Below are positions 19,264-27,434 of a DNA stretch of 46,041 bases, piece after piece. Made by a program: the position numbers and the translations under genes. A model generated the notes under the pieces. The model did not search any database, was not told where the DNA came from, and saw only the letters and a program-made list of their open reading frames with translations. This DNA is from a virus. Positions within the stretch are counted from its first letter, which is position 1; the number at the start of each line of letters is the position of its first letter. The stretch covers positions 1 through 46,041 of the IMG/VR virus record IMGVR_UViG_3300044705_000016. One strand, 5' to 3'.

Positions 19264-20995
19264 GAAGACGCGGCCGTATCTGCCCGACGAAGAGGAGACC
19301 GTCGACGAGACGATGCGCCTCTTCAACGAGCTGACCACGTACCGCAACGTGCACGCGGCGCAGTGGGAAGAGGCGGCACAGCTCATCGACCCGGACAGCC
19401 GGAACACGTTCTACTACGGCTCGTATAATTTCCCCGGCATCAAGAAGACGCAGCAGCAGGTCGACTCGACCGGCGCGCTCGCGCTGCAGGGGTTCTGTGC
19501 GATCGTCGACAGCCTCGTGACGCCGAAGACCCAGAAATGGCACGGCCTCGAAGGCGACGAATACGTGATGAAGGACCCGGCCTCTCGCCGCTGGTTCGAC
19601 GACGTGCGCGACATCCTGTTCCGGTTCCGCTATCGCCCCGAGGCGAATTTCGCGTCGCAAAATTTCGCCAACTGGAAGTCGCTCGGCGGCTTCGGCAACT
19701 CGGTGATGTACATCGACGAGCTCGACACCCGGGTGCACCAGCATGCGGTCGGCCTGCGCTACCGCGGCGTGCCGCTCGGCGAGTGCTTCTTTGCCGAGAA
19801 CCACCAGCACCAGGTTGACACCATGGTGCGCTGGTTCCGGCGCACCGCGCGCCAGGCCGTGCAGATGTTCGGCGAGGAATGGCTACCACCGACGCTGCGG
19901 CCGGCGCTGGAGCGCGATCTGCAGACGCCGTATCAGTTTCTGCACTGCGTCAAGCCGCGCGGCGAGGACTACGACGATCAGCGGCTCGACGAAAAAGGCA
20001 TGCCGTTCGAGAGCTATTACATCTCGATCGAGGGCAAGTGCATGATGGGGCCGGAGCGCGGCTATCGCGTCTTCCCCTATGCGGTGTCGCGCTACATCCA
20101 AACCCCCGGCGAGGTCTATGGCCGCGGCCCGGCGCAGCTCGTCCTGCCGGCGCTCAAGACCCTCAACGTCGAGAAGCGCATCTTCCTCAAGACCGGCCAC
20201 CGCGCCGCCGATCCGGTGCTGCTCACCCGCGATGACGGCCTGGTCGACGGCTTCAACCTCGAGCCCGGCCGCATGAACAAGGGCGGCGTGTCCGAGGACG
20301 GCAAGCCACTGGTGATCCCGCTGCCGACCGGCTCGGTGCAGATCACCGAGGAGATGATGAAGGAGGAGCGCGGCATCGTCGACACGATGTTCCTCACCTC
20401 GCTGTTCAAGGTGCTGACCGAGCACCCCGACATGACCGCGACGCAGGTGATCGAGCTGCTCAACGAGCGCGGCATGCTGGTGGCGCCGACGCTCGGCCGC
20501 CAGCATACCGAATATGTCGGCGGCCTCGTGCCGCGCGAACTCGACCTGCTGTCGCGGATGCGTGGCCCGCGCGGCCGGCCGGTGCTCCCGCCGATGCCGC
20601 CGCGGCTGCGCGAGGCGATGGGCTATTACGAGGTGGTCGACACCTCGCCGCTCGCCATGGCGGCCCGCGGCAACGAAGTGGCGGGCCTCTACCGCTTCGC
20701 CGAGTTTGGCAAAGGCATCGCGACCGATACCGGGGACATGACGTTCCTCGACGCGATCGACGCCGAGACCGCCGGCCCCGAGGCCGCGCGGCTGATGGGC
20801 CTGCCGGAGCGCTGGGTTTCGAGCAGCGACAAGATCGCGGCGAAGCAGAAGAACCGGCAGCTTGCGCAGCAGCGTCAGGAGCAGATCCAGGCGATGCCGG
20901 CGCAGGCGGCAATGATGAAGGCGCAGGCCGCGCAGCAGAAGGCCGGCATTCCGGCGCCGGGTCAGCCGGGTGCCCAACCGGGGCCAATGCAATGA
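19247..20995 (+). CDS. Portal (head-to-tail connector) protein, 582 aa
   Basis: T7 gp8/Head-tail_con family: N-terminal TVDETMRLFNELTTYRNVHAAQWEEAAQLIDPD, STGALALQGFCAIVDSLVTPKTQKWHGL, LGGFGNSVMYIDE, GVPLGECFFAENHQHQVDTMVRWF, and the conserved QTPGEVYGRGPAQLVLPALKTLNVEKRI, then a Gln/Ala-rich tail. Forms the dodecameric DNA gate at one head vertex. TTG start at 19247; the next ATG lies 51 residues in and would cut conserved sequence. Confidence 0.92.
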   Translation: MAGITEKTRPYLPDEEETVDETMRLFNELTTYRNVHAAQWEEAAQLIDPDSRNTFYYGSYNFPGIKKTQQQVDSTGALALQGFCAIVDSLVTPKTQKWHGLEGDEYVMKDPASRRWFDDVRDILFRFRYRPEANFASQNFANWKSLGGFGNSVMYIDELDTRVHQHAVGLRYRGVPLGECFFAENHQHQVDTMVRWFRRTARQAVQMFGEEWLPPTLRPALERDLQTPYQFLHCVKPRGEDYDDQRLDEKGMPFESYYISIEGKCMMGPERGYRVFPYAVSRYIQTPGEVYGRGPAQLVLPALKTLNVEKRIFLKTGHRAADPVLLTRDDGLVDGFNLEPGRMNKGGVSEDGKPLVIPLPTGSVQITEEMMKEERGIVDTMFLTSLFKVLTEHPDMTATQVIELLNERGMLVAPTLGRQHTEYVGGLVPRELDLLSRMRGPRGRPVLPPMPPRLREAMGYYEVVDTSPLAMAARGNEVAGLYRFAEFGKGIATDTGDMTFLDAIDAETAGPEAARLMGLPERWVSSSDKIAAKQKNRQLAQQRQEQIQAMPAQAAMMKAQAAQQKAGIPAPGQPGAQPGPMQ

Positions 20996-21426
20996 TCATT
21001 GATCCGCTGCACACCATGCACGCGCAGCAACTGCGCGACAAATGGCAGGCCCGCATCCTCGCCGAGAACAAGGGCCGCGCGTTCGTGGTCGCGCTCGCGA
21101 TCATCGCCAAGCGCTGGCCGGAGGCGCTCGAAATCCTGCTGCGCGTCGTGTTCGAGAGCTTCCGCGACATCGGCCGGCCATTCATCCGGTCGCGCGCCAT
21201 CGTGCAGAAGGACGGCAGCGTGATCGCTGAGGTCGTGCCGCGCATCGGGCCGCCGCGCTGGCAGATCGTCTACGACAGCGAAGCCGAGATGGTGAAGGAA
21301 TTCCGCGACATCGCCGACCGGCTCCGGCTTGACGACGCCGAGCGCGTCGAGATGACCGAGACGCTCAAGATGTGGGTCGCCGCCGATCGCCGCGTCGACT
21401 TCAACGGGGAGCGGCACGTCGCATGA
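20992..21426 (+). CDS. Hypothetical structural-module protein, 144 aa
   Basis: MIIDPLHTMHAQQLRDKWQARILAENKGRAFVVALAIIAKRWPEALEILLRVVFESFRDIGRPFIRSRAIVQKDGSVIAEVVPRIGPPRWQIVYDSEAEMVKEFRDIADRLRLDD. Helical first half, beta middle, helical end. Overlaps the portal stop by ATGA. Role unknown. Confidence 0.7.
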   Translation: MIIDPLHTMHAQQLRDKWQARILAENKGRAFVVALAIIAKRWPEALEILLRVVFESFRDIGRPFIRSRAIVQKDGSVIAEVVPRIGPPRWQIVYDSEAEMVKEFRDIADRLRLDDAERVEMTETLKMWVAADRRVDFNGERHVA

Positions 21427-21761
21427 GGGCGCAGAATTATCAGGAGTTGCTCGATCGACTCCGGCTGCGTCAGCGCGCCTATGCCGAGGTGACGTTCGGG
21501 CCGCCCGAGCAGAAGGTGATCTTCGGCCCGCCGGGCACCGCGAGCTACGAGTTTCTGACCGACTTGGCGAACTTCTGCCGCGCATTCGATCACACCCCGG
21601 CACGCCGTGCGAACGGCTCGATCGACACCGAGCTCGAACTGATCCGCGTCGGCCAGCGCATGGTCTGGGACCGGATCGCCCAGCATCTCAATCTCGAACC
21701 CGAGCAACTGGCGCTGATCTATGGCGCTGTCGTCGCTCGCCAACTTGAGGACGTAGCATGA
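21423..21761 (+). CDS. Bbp19-like phage protein, 112 aa
   Basis: Residues ~12-95 (RLRQRAYAEVTFGPPEQKVIFGPPGTASYEFLTDLANFCRAFDHTP...IDTELELIRVGQRMVWDRIAQHL) fit the Bbp19 pattern from Bordetella phage BPP-1: an AY...F opening, a LADLAxFCR-type helix and a GxRxVWxRI helix. It lies in the same place, between portal and scaffold. Function in the virion unknown. Confidence 0.7.
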   Translation: MRAQNYQELLDRLRLRQRAYAEVTFGPPEQKVIFGPPGTASYEFLTDLANFCRAFDHTPARRANGSIDTELELIRVGQRMVWDRIAQHLNLEPEQLALIYGAVVARQLEDVA

Positions 21762-22672
21762 ACGACACAACGACCACCACGACTGGAACCACCGGCACGA
21801 CCGGCACGACGCAAACCACCGGGACCACGACGACCACCACGACGACCGAGGCCCCCTGGTACACCGGCAAGGTCGACGGCGAATTCCTCGGCCACGCGCA
21901 GAACAACGGCTGGGACAAGCTCGCGCCGGCCGACGCCGCCGCAGCCGCCATCAAGGCGCACCGCGAGGCGCAGAAGATGATCGGCGTGCCGGCGAACGAA
22001 CTGCTGCGCATCCCGAAGCCGTCGTCGCCGACCAACGAGATCGACGCATTCTGGGGTCGCCTCGGCGCCGTGAAGGACGCCAAGGACATCGATCTGTCCG
22101 GCATCAAGTCGGCATCCGGCGAGCCGCTCGACCCGAAGGTGGCCGACGTGCTGCGCAACAACGCGATCGCGCTCCGCGCTCCGAAGGACGTCGTGACCGG
22201 GCTCGCGGCTGCGCTGCAGAAGCACTTCGACGCCGAGGCTGCGGCGCGCGCCGCCGAGCACACCACGGTCACCCAGGAGCAGCAGGCCGCGCTCGACCGC
22301 AACTGGGGCAAGAACAAGCAGGTCAACATGGTGATCGCCCAGACCGCGCTGGAGCGGATCGGGCAGGCCGCGGGCCTCACCGCAGACCAGATCACGGCCG
22401 GCTGGGACGCCCTCTCGAAGGTCGGCGGCATCGGGGCGAGCTACGCCATGCAGATGCTGCTCACGCTCGGCCAGCGAATGAGCGAGGACACGTTCAAGGG
22501 CGGCGGCCTGCCTCCGGCGAACGGCGGCGTGATGAGCCGCGAGCAGGCGCTGGCCGAGATCGCCGACCTCAAGAAGGACAAGGCGTTCGCACAGCGAATC
22601 TTCGAGGGCAACGTCGAGGACAAGAAGCGGTGGTCGAACCTGCACAAGATCGCCTACGGGCAGGCGGCCTGA
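21758..22672 (+). CDS. Scaffold (capsid assembly) protein, 304 aa
   Basis: After a Thr/Gly-rich N-terminus (residues ~3-30, runs of TTTG and TTT), the protein is helical and acidic (APADAAAAAIKAHREAQKMIGVPANELLRIPKP, VADVLRNNAIALRAPKDVVTGLAAALQKHF). It closes with KDKAFAQRIFEGNVEDKKRWSNLHKIAYG, a basic capsid-binding-type tail. Placement between portal and capsid genes matches T7 gp9-like scaffolds. Identity rests on order plus composition. Confidence 0.75.
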   Translation: MNDTTTTTTGTTGTTGTTQTTGTTTTTTTTEAPWYTGKVDGEFLGHAQNNGWDKLAPADAAAAAIKAHREAQKMIGVPANELLRIPKPSSPTNEIDAFWGRLGAVKDAKDIDLSGIKSASGEPLDPKVADVLRNNAIALRAPKDVVTGLAAALQKHFDAEAAARAAEHTTVTQEQQAALDRNWGKNKQVNMVIAQTALERIGQAAGLTADQITAGWDALSKVGGIGASYAMQMLLTLGQRMSEDTFKGGGLPPANGGVMSREQALAEIADLKKDKAFAQRIFEGNVEDKKRWSNLHKIAYGQAA

Positions 22673-22673
22673 C

Positions 22674-22847
22674 ATGCCGGTCGAGAGCGAGGCGCAAAGG
22701 GGTTTCATGGCCATGTCGAAGACGGCCGCCGGCCGCGCCAAGCTCCGCGCGCACGGCAAGAAGCCCGCGCCTGTCGCGGTCGCCAGCGAGTTTCTGAAGG
22801 CCAGCAAGGGCAAGACCGGGCTGCCGGCGCACAAGAAGTCGTCCTGA
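22674..22847 (+). CDS. DUF3008-like small basic protein, 57 aa
   Basis: MPVESEAQRGFMAMSKTAAGRAKLRAHGKKPAPVAVASEFLKASKGKTGLPAHKKSS. The SEAQRGFM...VASEFLKASKGKxGLP pattern matches the small DUF3008-type phage/bacterial proteins (SKAQRRFM...FLKADKG). It starts 1 bp after the scaffold stop. Confidence 0.65.
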   Translation: MPVESEAQRGFMAMSKTAAGRAKLRAHGKKPAPVAVASEFLKASKGKTGLPAHKKSS

Positions 22848-22851
22848 CTTC

Positions 22852-22890
22852 GGTGCGTTGCCGCAAGATCGGACCGCCCGCATTCTCGCG
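22852..22890 (+). promoter_or_regulatory. Late promoter motif P3, upstream of the capsid gene
   Basis: GGTGCGTTGCCGCAAGATCGG at 22852 onward, five bases after the DUF3008-like stop. The -10-like hexamer (CATTCT) is 17 bp after TTGCCG. It stands 288 bp before the capsid ATG, so this transcript would have a long leader. Confidence 0.65.
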
Positions 22891-22912
22891 CCTGCCTCTG
22901 GGTTGCGGACCG

Positions 22913-22953
22913 ACGAACGGCTGGGGCTTTTCTCCTTTCACCCAGCCGTTCGT
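22913..22953 (+). terminator. Strong 13-bp hairpin in the capsid leader
   Basis: Perfect 13-bp inverted repeat (22913-22925 and 22941-22953, ACGAACGGCTGGG/CCCAGCCGTTCGT) with a 15-nt pyrimidine-rich loop, followed by TTTCC. Could end transcripts from the scaffold side, act as an attenuator, or stabilise the capsid mRNA. Confidence 0.55.
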
Positions 22954-22985
22954 TTCCGCCCCATCCCAGCGTCGCCGGGTCCCGC

Positions 22986-23116
22986 AAGGACAAGCCCGGC
23001 AGGGGAGTATCCGGCCCGGTAGCACGGCAAGCCGGCTCTGACTGACAAGGCCCCGCCGCCGCGGCGGACAAGCCATAGCGACTGATCGTCTGGCCCCCTT
23101 ACCGGACAAGGCCCCC
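22986..23116 (+). repeat. Four spaced GACAAG(G/C)CC repeats in the capsid leader
   Basis: GACAAGCCC near 22989, GACAAGGCCCC near 23044, GACAAGCC near 23067 and GACAAGGCCCCC near 23105. Spacing is irregular (about 55, 23 and 38 bp), so it is not a CRISPR array. The last copy is 30 bp before the capsid ATG. Confidence 0.5.
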
Positions 23117-23139
23117 ACGCACGTTCAACGGGGACAGCT

Positions 23140-24066
23140 ATGGCTGAGAACCAAGGCCTCTATCCGCAGTTCACCGCGCAGTACACCTCGAACCTCGAGC
23201 TGTTGCTGCAGCAGAAGACGTCCAAGCTCCGCGGCAAGGTGCGCGAGCAGGGCGGCTTCGTCGGCAAGATGGCATCGCCCATCAACCAATACGGCTCGGT
23301 CGTGATGAAGGCCCCGAAGGGCCGCTTCTCGCCGCTCGACAGCACGCAGCCCGACGCCTTCCGGCCCTGGATGTTCCCGGTGCCGGGCGAGCTCCCGCAG
23401 CTCATCGACTCGTTCGACAAGCTGGAGACCATCGTCGACCCGCAGTCGGCCTACGTCGAGGCCGCCGCCGCGGCGACCGCCCGCTACTGGGACGACGGCC
23501 TGATCGCCAACGCGGTCGCTTCCCGCCAGCTCGGCACGGACGTCGGCTCGCTCACCACCGAGACGTTCTCGACGACGAACTTCCAGGTGGCGTCGACCTT
23601 CGGCTCCTCGTCGGCCTCCGGCCTGACGGTGGCGAAGATCATCGAGGCGAAGCGCATCTTCGAGCACTACCACAACGACCTGGAGATGGACCCGCCCTGC
23701 ATGGTGATCGGGTCGCAGCAGCACTCCGATCTGTTCAACCAGGTGCAGGTGGTATCGACCGAGTTCCAGAAGATCGACGCGGTGGTGACCGGCGGCAAGG
23801 TCCGCCAGATCCTCGGCATCGACATCGTGATCTCGGAACGCCTGTCGGTCTCCGCGAACGTCCGCACCGTCCTCGTGTTCGTCAAGTCTGGCCTCATGCT
23901 CGGCCTGTGGCGCGACATGGAGAACCGCATCAGCATCCGCAACGACCTGTCGGGCGAGCCCTGGCAGCTTCTCACCTCCACGATGTACGGAGCGCTGCGG
24001 ATGCAGCCCGGCAAGGTGGTGTCGATCCTCTGCTCCGACACGACCGGCGCAGACATCACCCCGTAA
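23140..24066 (+). CDS. Major capsid protein, 308 aa
   Basis: MAENQGLYPQFTAQYTSNLELLLQQKTSKLRGKVREQGGFVGKMASPINQYGSVVMKAPKGRFSPLDSTQ... GLWRDMENRISIRNDLSGEPWQLLTSTMYGALRMQPGKVVSI. The length and position after scaffold, together with the VIGSQQHSDLFNQ and closing GALRMQPGKV segments, match podovirus capsid proteins of the BPP-1 type; an HK97-like fold is expected from the family. GGGGACAGCT precedes the ATG. Confidence 0.85.
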   Translation: MAENQGLYPQFTAQYTSNLELLLQQKTSKLRGKVREQGGFVGKMASPINQYGSVVMKAPKGRFSPLDSTQPDAFRPWMFPVPGELPQLIDSFDKLETIVDPQSAYVEAAAAATARYWDDGLIANAVASRQLGTDVGSLTTETFSTTNFQVASTFGSSSASGLTVAKIIEAKRIFEHYHNDLEMDPPCMVIGSQQHSDLFNQVQVVSTEFQKIDAVVTGGKVRQILGIDIVISERLSVSANVRTVLVFVKSGLMLGLWRDMENRISIRNDLSGEPWQLLTSTMYGALRMQPGKVVSILCSDTTGADITP

Positions 24067-24078
24067 GGAGCGCGCACC

Positions 24079-24732
24079 ATGGCCGCCGAACAAATCAAGT
24101 CGACCTCGATCACCAACCTCGACTCGACGCCGATCCAGCCGAACACGGCCGGGCAGGGCGCCGCGGGCCGCATCACCTACGTCGATGACTACGTGACCGC
24201 CTCGGCGACGCCGCTGCAGTCCACCAAGTCGGTGTACCGCATCGTGCGCTTCCCGACCGGTGCGGTCCCGAAGTCGCTGTTCATCGCCACCTCGACCGCG
24301 CTCGATACCGGCACCCACGCGCTGGTGTTCGACATCAACGTGGTCTGGGCCGACGACATCCGGTATCTGCCGAACTCGATTGCCGCGCCAGCGGCCGGTG
24401 AGGCGACGATCCCGACCACCGCCAACGACGGCGCGACCACCACCACGGTGTCGGCCTATTCGAGCCCGAACATCGCGTTCGGCACGATCAACAACACCTC
24501 GGCCTCGGTCGCCTATGTGTCGAGCGAGCTCGTCACCAACGGCAGCCAGACGAACTATCCGCTGAACACCTTCACCCAGCAGCCGCTGTGGCAGACGTTC
24601 GGCTATGTCGATGGCCGCGGCAACCCGGTCGATCCGAACGGCTACTTCGATCTGATGCTGTACGTCTCGACGGCGGCCGGCACCGGCGCCGCGGGCAAGA
24701 TCTATGCCCGGCTGGGCTACACCGCGAGGTAA
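24079..24732 (+). CDS. Probable capsid decoration (Bbp16-like) protein, 217 aa
   Basis: Beta-rich, Thr/Ala/Ser-rich, no helices of note: VDDYVTASATPLQSTKSVYRIVRFPTGAVPKSLFIATSTALDTGTHALVFDINVVWADD...GYFDLMLYVSTAAGTGAAGKIYARLGYTAR. The gene directly follows the capsid gene, as does the cement protein of BPP-1. Assignment by position and composition. Confidence 0.6.
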   Translation: MAAEQIKSTSITNLDSTPIQPNTAGQGAAGRITYVDDYVTASATPLQSTKSVYRIVRFPTGAVPKSLFIATSTALDTGTHALVFDINVVWADDIRYLPNSIAAPAAGEATIPTTANDGATTTTVSAYSSPNIAFGTINNTSASVAYVSSELVTNGSQTNYPLNTFTQQPLWQTFGYVDGRGNPVDPNGYFDLMLYVSTAAGTGAAGKIYARLGYTAR

Positions 24733-24735
24733 GCC

Positions 24736-24981
24736 ATGACGGCTGTTTCGTTCTCGATGAGCCGCGGCGTCGACGGCTTCAAGATGTCCGACGTCACGGT
24801 CGGATCGTCGGCGCCTGGCACCGGGGACGTGGAGCTTCGGTTCCAGGTCCTCGACGGCCAGAGCAAGAACATGAACGACCTCGAGATCATCAAGATCATC
24901 GAGGCGTTCCGGCGCTGGCTGCTCACGAACGGCAAGAGCGCCATTTCGATCACGACCCAGCCCTCGGGACCACCGAACTAG
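24736..24981 (+). CDS. Small structural-module protein, 81 aa
   Basis: MTAVSFSMSRGVDGFKMSDVTVGSSAPGTGDVELRFQVLDGQSKNMNDLEIIKIIEAFRRWLLTNGKSAISITTQPSGPPN. Short beta N-terminus, then the helix LEIIKIIEAFRRWLL. No family named; conserved position between decoration and tail genes. Confidence 0.65.
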   Translation: MTAVSFSMSRGVDGFKMSDVTVGSSAPGTGDVELRFQVLDGQSKNMNDLEIIKIIEAFRRWLLTNGKSAISITTQPSGPPN

Positions 24982-24990
24982 GAGCACGTC

Positions 24991-25440
24991 ATGCGCTTCC
25001 TTCGCTATCTTCTGCTTGCCGCGCTCCTTGCCACGCCGGCCGCGGCGCAGGTCGCGACCCAGCAGTCCGCCCAGCATCTCGACGCCGCGACGAACGTCTG
25101 CACGCCGAACGCCGCGCTGGCCGTCAACCAGCAGGAGACGGTCACCTGCACGCCGCCGGCCGGCCAGTTCGTCTACATCACGGCGATAGCCTTCGACGTC
25201 TGCACCAACGGCACCGGCACCGCGGCGAACCAGGTCACCTGGACGACCACGAACATCACCGGCGCGCCCACCTTCGGCTTCTCGGTCGCGGCCACCGCCT
25301 CGATCTGCCAGCACTGGGCGATCCCGCTGCCGACCCCGCTCAAGTCGACCGCGGCCGGCACCGCGGTGACCTTCGTGTCGCCGACAGCGGCGACGAACAA
25401 CAGCTACCACGCCAGCGTGTTCGCCTACTTCGGGTTCTGA
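24991..25440 (+). CDS. Beta-rich protein with Sec signal peptide, 149 aa
   Basis: A clear signal peptide, MRFLRYLLLAALLATPAAAQ, with AxA cleavage near residue 19. The mature part is beta-rich with four or more cysteines (NVCTPN, VTCTPP, FDVCTNG, ASICQHW) and ends ASVFAYFGF. Export is unexpected for a gene between capsid and tail. The mature domain resembles its neighbour at 25454 in overall pattern (cysteine pairs, TT-rich strands), so they may be paralogous. Confidence 0.7.
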   Translation: MRFLRYLLLAALLATPAAAQVATQQSAQHLDAATNVCTPNAALAVNQQETVTCTPPAGQFVYITAIAFDVCTNGTGTAANQVTWTTTNITGAPTFGFSVAATASICQHWAIPLPTPLKSTAAGTAVTFVSPTAATNNSYHASVFAYFGF

Positions 25441-25453
25441 TCGGAGGCGCAGC

Positions 25454-26071
25454 GTGAAGCGGCTTCTCGCATCGTTCGCGCTCGCGGCCCTCCTCGCGGG
25501 GGCCGCAAACGCACAGCAGGCACAGTTCAGGACCGGCATCGGCAACACGACCGCGCCGGGCGTGACGCTGATGTGCCTCAACGCGGCCGGCCTCGCCGTC
25601 CCGCTGGCGCTATGCGACCAGTGGCCCGGCGTGTCGCAGCCGTTGCTCGGCGCCACCCCCGAGCAACGCGGGCAGGTCGTCACGATCAGCCCGAACAGCG
25701 GCGCCCCGAATCCCTATCCGGTGGGCTCCGTTCCGCTGACCGAGACGGCGACGGGCACCACCGGCGGCACCACGGCGACGTTCCCGGCCATTGCCGGCAA
25801 GACCAATTGGCTGTGCGGCTTCAGCGTGTCGCCCGGCAGCGCGACCGCGGCGATCACCATCACGGTCACCACGACCGGTCTGACAAACAACTTCACCCTG
25901 AACGTCGGCGCGCCGGTGACGGCGGCCGGCACCACCGGCACCCCGCTCGTTCATCCGATCACGCCATGCGTCCCGGCCAGCGCCACCAACACGGCGATCA
26001 CCGTGGTGGCCGGCGCGCTCGGCTCCGGCGGCGTCGGTCAGGACGTCAACGCCTGGGGCTATCGGCAGTAG
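25454..26071 (+). CDS. Second beta-rich protein with Sec signal peptide, 205 aa
   Basis: GTG start with GGAGGCGC upstream. Signal peptide MKRLLASFALAALLAGAANAQ (cleavage after ANA). Mature protein: QFRTGIGNTTAPGVTLMCLNAAG..., PYPVGSVPLTETATGTTGGTT, then NWLCGFSVSPGSATAAITITV and VNAWGYRQ at the end. Likely exported or surface-displayed. No family recognised. Ends 1 bp before late motif P4. Confidence 0.7.
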   Translation: MKRLLASFALAALLAGAANAQQAQFRTGIGNTTAPGVTLMCLNAAGLAVPLALCDQWPGVSQPLLGATPEQRGQVVTISPNSGAPNPYPVGSVPLTETATGTTGGTTATFPAIAGKTNWLCGFSVSPGSATAAITITVTTTGLTNNFTLNVGAPVTAAGTTGTPLVHPITPCVPASATNTAITVVAGALGSGGVGQDVNAWGYRQ

Positions 26072-26104
26072 GTGCGTTGCCGCATAGGTGGCCGCCAATA
26101 GCCT
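26071..26104 (+). promoter_or_regulatory. Late promoter motif P4, leaderless type
   Basis: GGTGCGTTGCCGCATAGG at 26071; TTGCCG 26077-26082; 16-bp spacer; TAGCCT at 26099-26104; six bases; ATG at 26111. No Shine-Dalgarno fits between. The geometry predicts that the mRNA starts at or beside the ATG. Confidence 0.7.
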
Positions 26105-26110
26105 GCCACC

Positions 26111-27427
26111 ATGGCCGAATTCAATAGCGCCACCGACATCGGCAACCGGGGGCTTCAGCACGTCGGTGCGTCGCTGATGGGCTCGCTCGGCTTTGCGGAG
26201 CAGACCAAGCAGGCCCGGCAGGTCTCGTTCTGCTACGGCAAGCTGCGCCGCGCCCAGCTCCGGGAGAACGTCTGGAAGTTCGCGACCAGGCGCGCGGCAA
26301 TCCGCCCGATCAGTGCCTCGACCATGTTCCTGGTGCCGGCACTGTGGACGCAGAGCACTACCTATTTCCGCGGCTCGATCGTCTCCGACGAGAACGGCGT
26401 GCCGTGGCGGTCAAAGATCCCGGACAACACCGGCAACCAGCCGGAGAATTCGCCGAACACCTGGGAGCCGTATTTCGGACCGCTGACCGTCTCGCTGTGG
26501 GACACCACCGGCACCACCGCGTATTTCGCGGGCGAGCTCGTCTACACGACGGCCGGAGACGGCACCAACCGGGTCTATGCGTCGCTGATCAACGCCAACT
26601 CGGACAATCCCGCGACCGCGACCGCATGGAGCGCGACCACGACCTACTACAAGGACCAGGTCGTGACCGAGAACTCGATCGCGTACATGAGTCGGATCGA
26701 CAACAACCTGAACCAGGACCCGGCGACGACCTTCTTCGCCGAGTGGGCGAGCACGACGACCTACGCCTCCGGCACCAAGGTCACCGGCTCCGACGGCACG
26801 ATCTACACGTCGAAGGTCAACGGCAACGTCAACCACGATCCGACGCTCGACGTCACGGCGACGTTCTGGACGAACACCGGCATCTTGTCGCCGTGGGATA
26901 CGACCTTCGTCGGCGGCACCGGCTCGGTGAACTGGCTGCAGATCGGTGGCAAGGAGTTCCCGAATGGCGTCACGGTGACGACGCTCGACACGTCCTGGCC
27001 GATCGGCGTCGGGCCGGTGTCGCAGACCGTCACCCGCAATGCCTACCGGCTGCCGGCGGGCTTCATCCGCATCGCGCCGGATGACCCGAAGAACCTGACC
27101 GGCGTCGGCGCATGGGCGCCCGTCGGCCACGCTGCGAAGGACTGGCTGTTCGAGGGCCCCTATCTCGTCTCATGGGATTCCAATCCGATCGTGCTGCGCT
27201 TCGTCGCCGATGTGGTCGATGTGACCAGCATGGACGACTTGTTCTGCGAAGCGCTGGCCGCAAAGATCGGTCAGGAGGTGTGCGAGCCGCTGACCCAGGA
27301 GACCACGAAGATCACGGTGTGCACGCGCGCCTACAACGATGCGGTGTTCAAGGCCAAGGCTCAGAACGCGATCGAGATCGGGTACGAGGACCCGCCAGAG
27401 GATGACCTGATCCTCTGCCGCTATTGA
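26111..27427 (+). CDS. Tail tubular protein A-like, with four carbohydrate-binding-like repeats, 438 aa
   Basis: The N-terminal ~75 residues (ATDIGNRGLQHVGASLMGSLGFAEQTKQARQVSFCYGKLRRAQLRENVWKFATRRA) and the end (LFCEALAAKIGQEVCEPLTQETTKITVCTRAYNDAVFKAKAQNAIE) match T7 gp11-type tail-tube adaptors. Inserted between are four units of about 40 residues, bounded by Trp79, Trp118/130, Trp173, Trp212 and Trp253. Each reads W...T-Y--G-V-----Y-S----N--P----W, the ChtBD3/CBM5-12 pattern. They may project from the tail and bind cell-surface glycans. Read from late promoter P4. Confidence 0.8.
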   Translation: MAEFNSATDIGNRGLQHVGASLMGSLGFAEQTKQARQVSFCYGKLRRAQLRENVWKFATRRAAIRPISASTMFLVPALWTQSTTYFRGSIVSDENGVPWRSKIPDNTGNQPENSPNTWEPYFGPLTVSLWDTTGTTAYFAGELVYTTAGDGTNRVYASLINANSDNPATATAWSATTTYYKDQVVTENSIAYMSRIDNNLNQDPATTFFAEWASTTTYASGTKVTGSDGTIYTSKVNGNVNHDPTLDVTATFWTNTGILSPWDTTFVGGTGSVNWLQIGGKEFPNGVTVTTLDTSWPIGVGPVSQTVTRNAYRLPAGFIRIAPDDPKNLTGVGAWAPVGHAAKDWLFEGPYLVSWDSNPIVLRFVADVVDVTSMDDLFCEALAAKIGQEVCEPLTQETTKITVCTRAYNDAVFKAKAQNAIEIGYEDPPEDDLILCRY

Positions 27428-27434
27428 GGCCCCG

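Noticed and set aside
22986-23116. CRISPR-like repeats
   Set aside because: Only about 9 bp repeated, with irregular spacing and no cas genes.
23125-25683. An 852-codon minus-strand frame over capsid and decoration genes
   Set aside because: Antisense of well-supported capsid-module genes; low-complexity Arg/Asp/Gly product, no motif.
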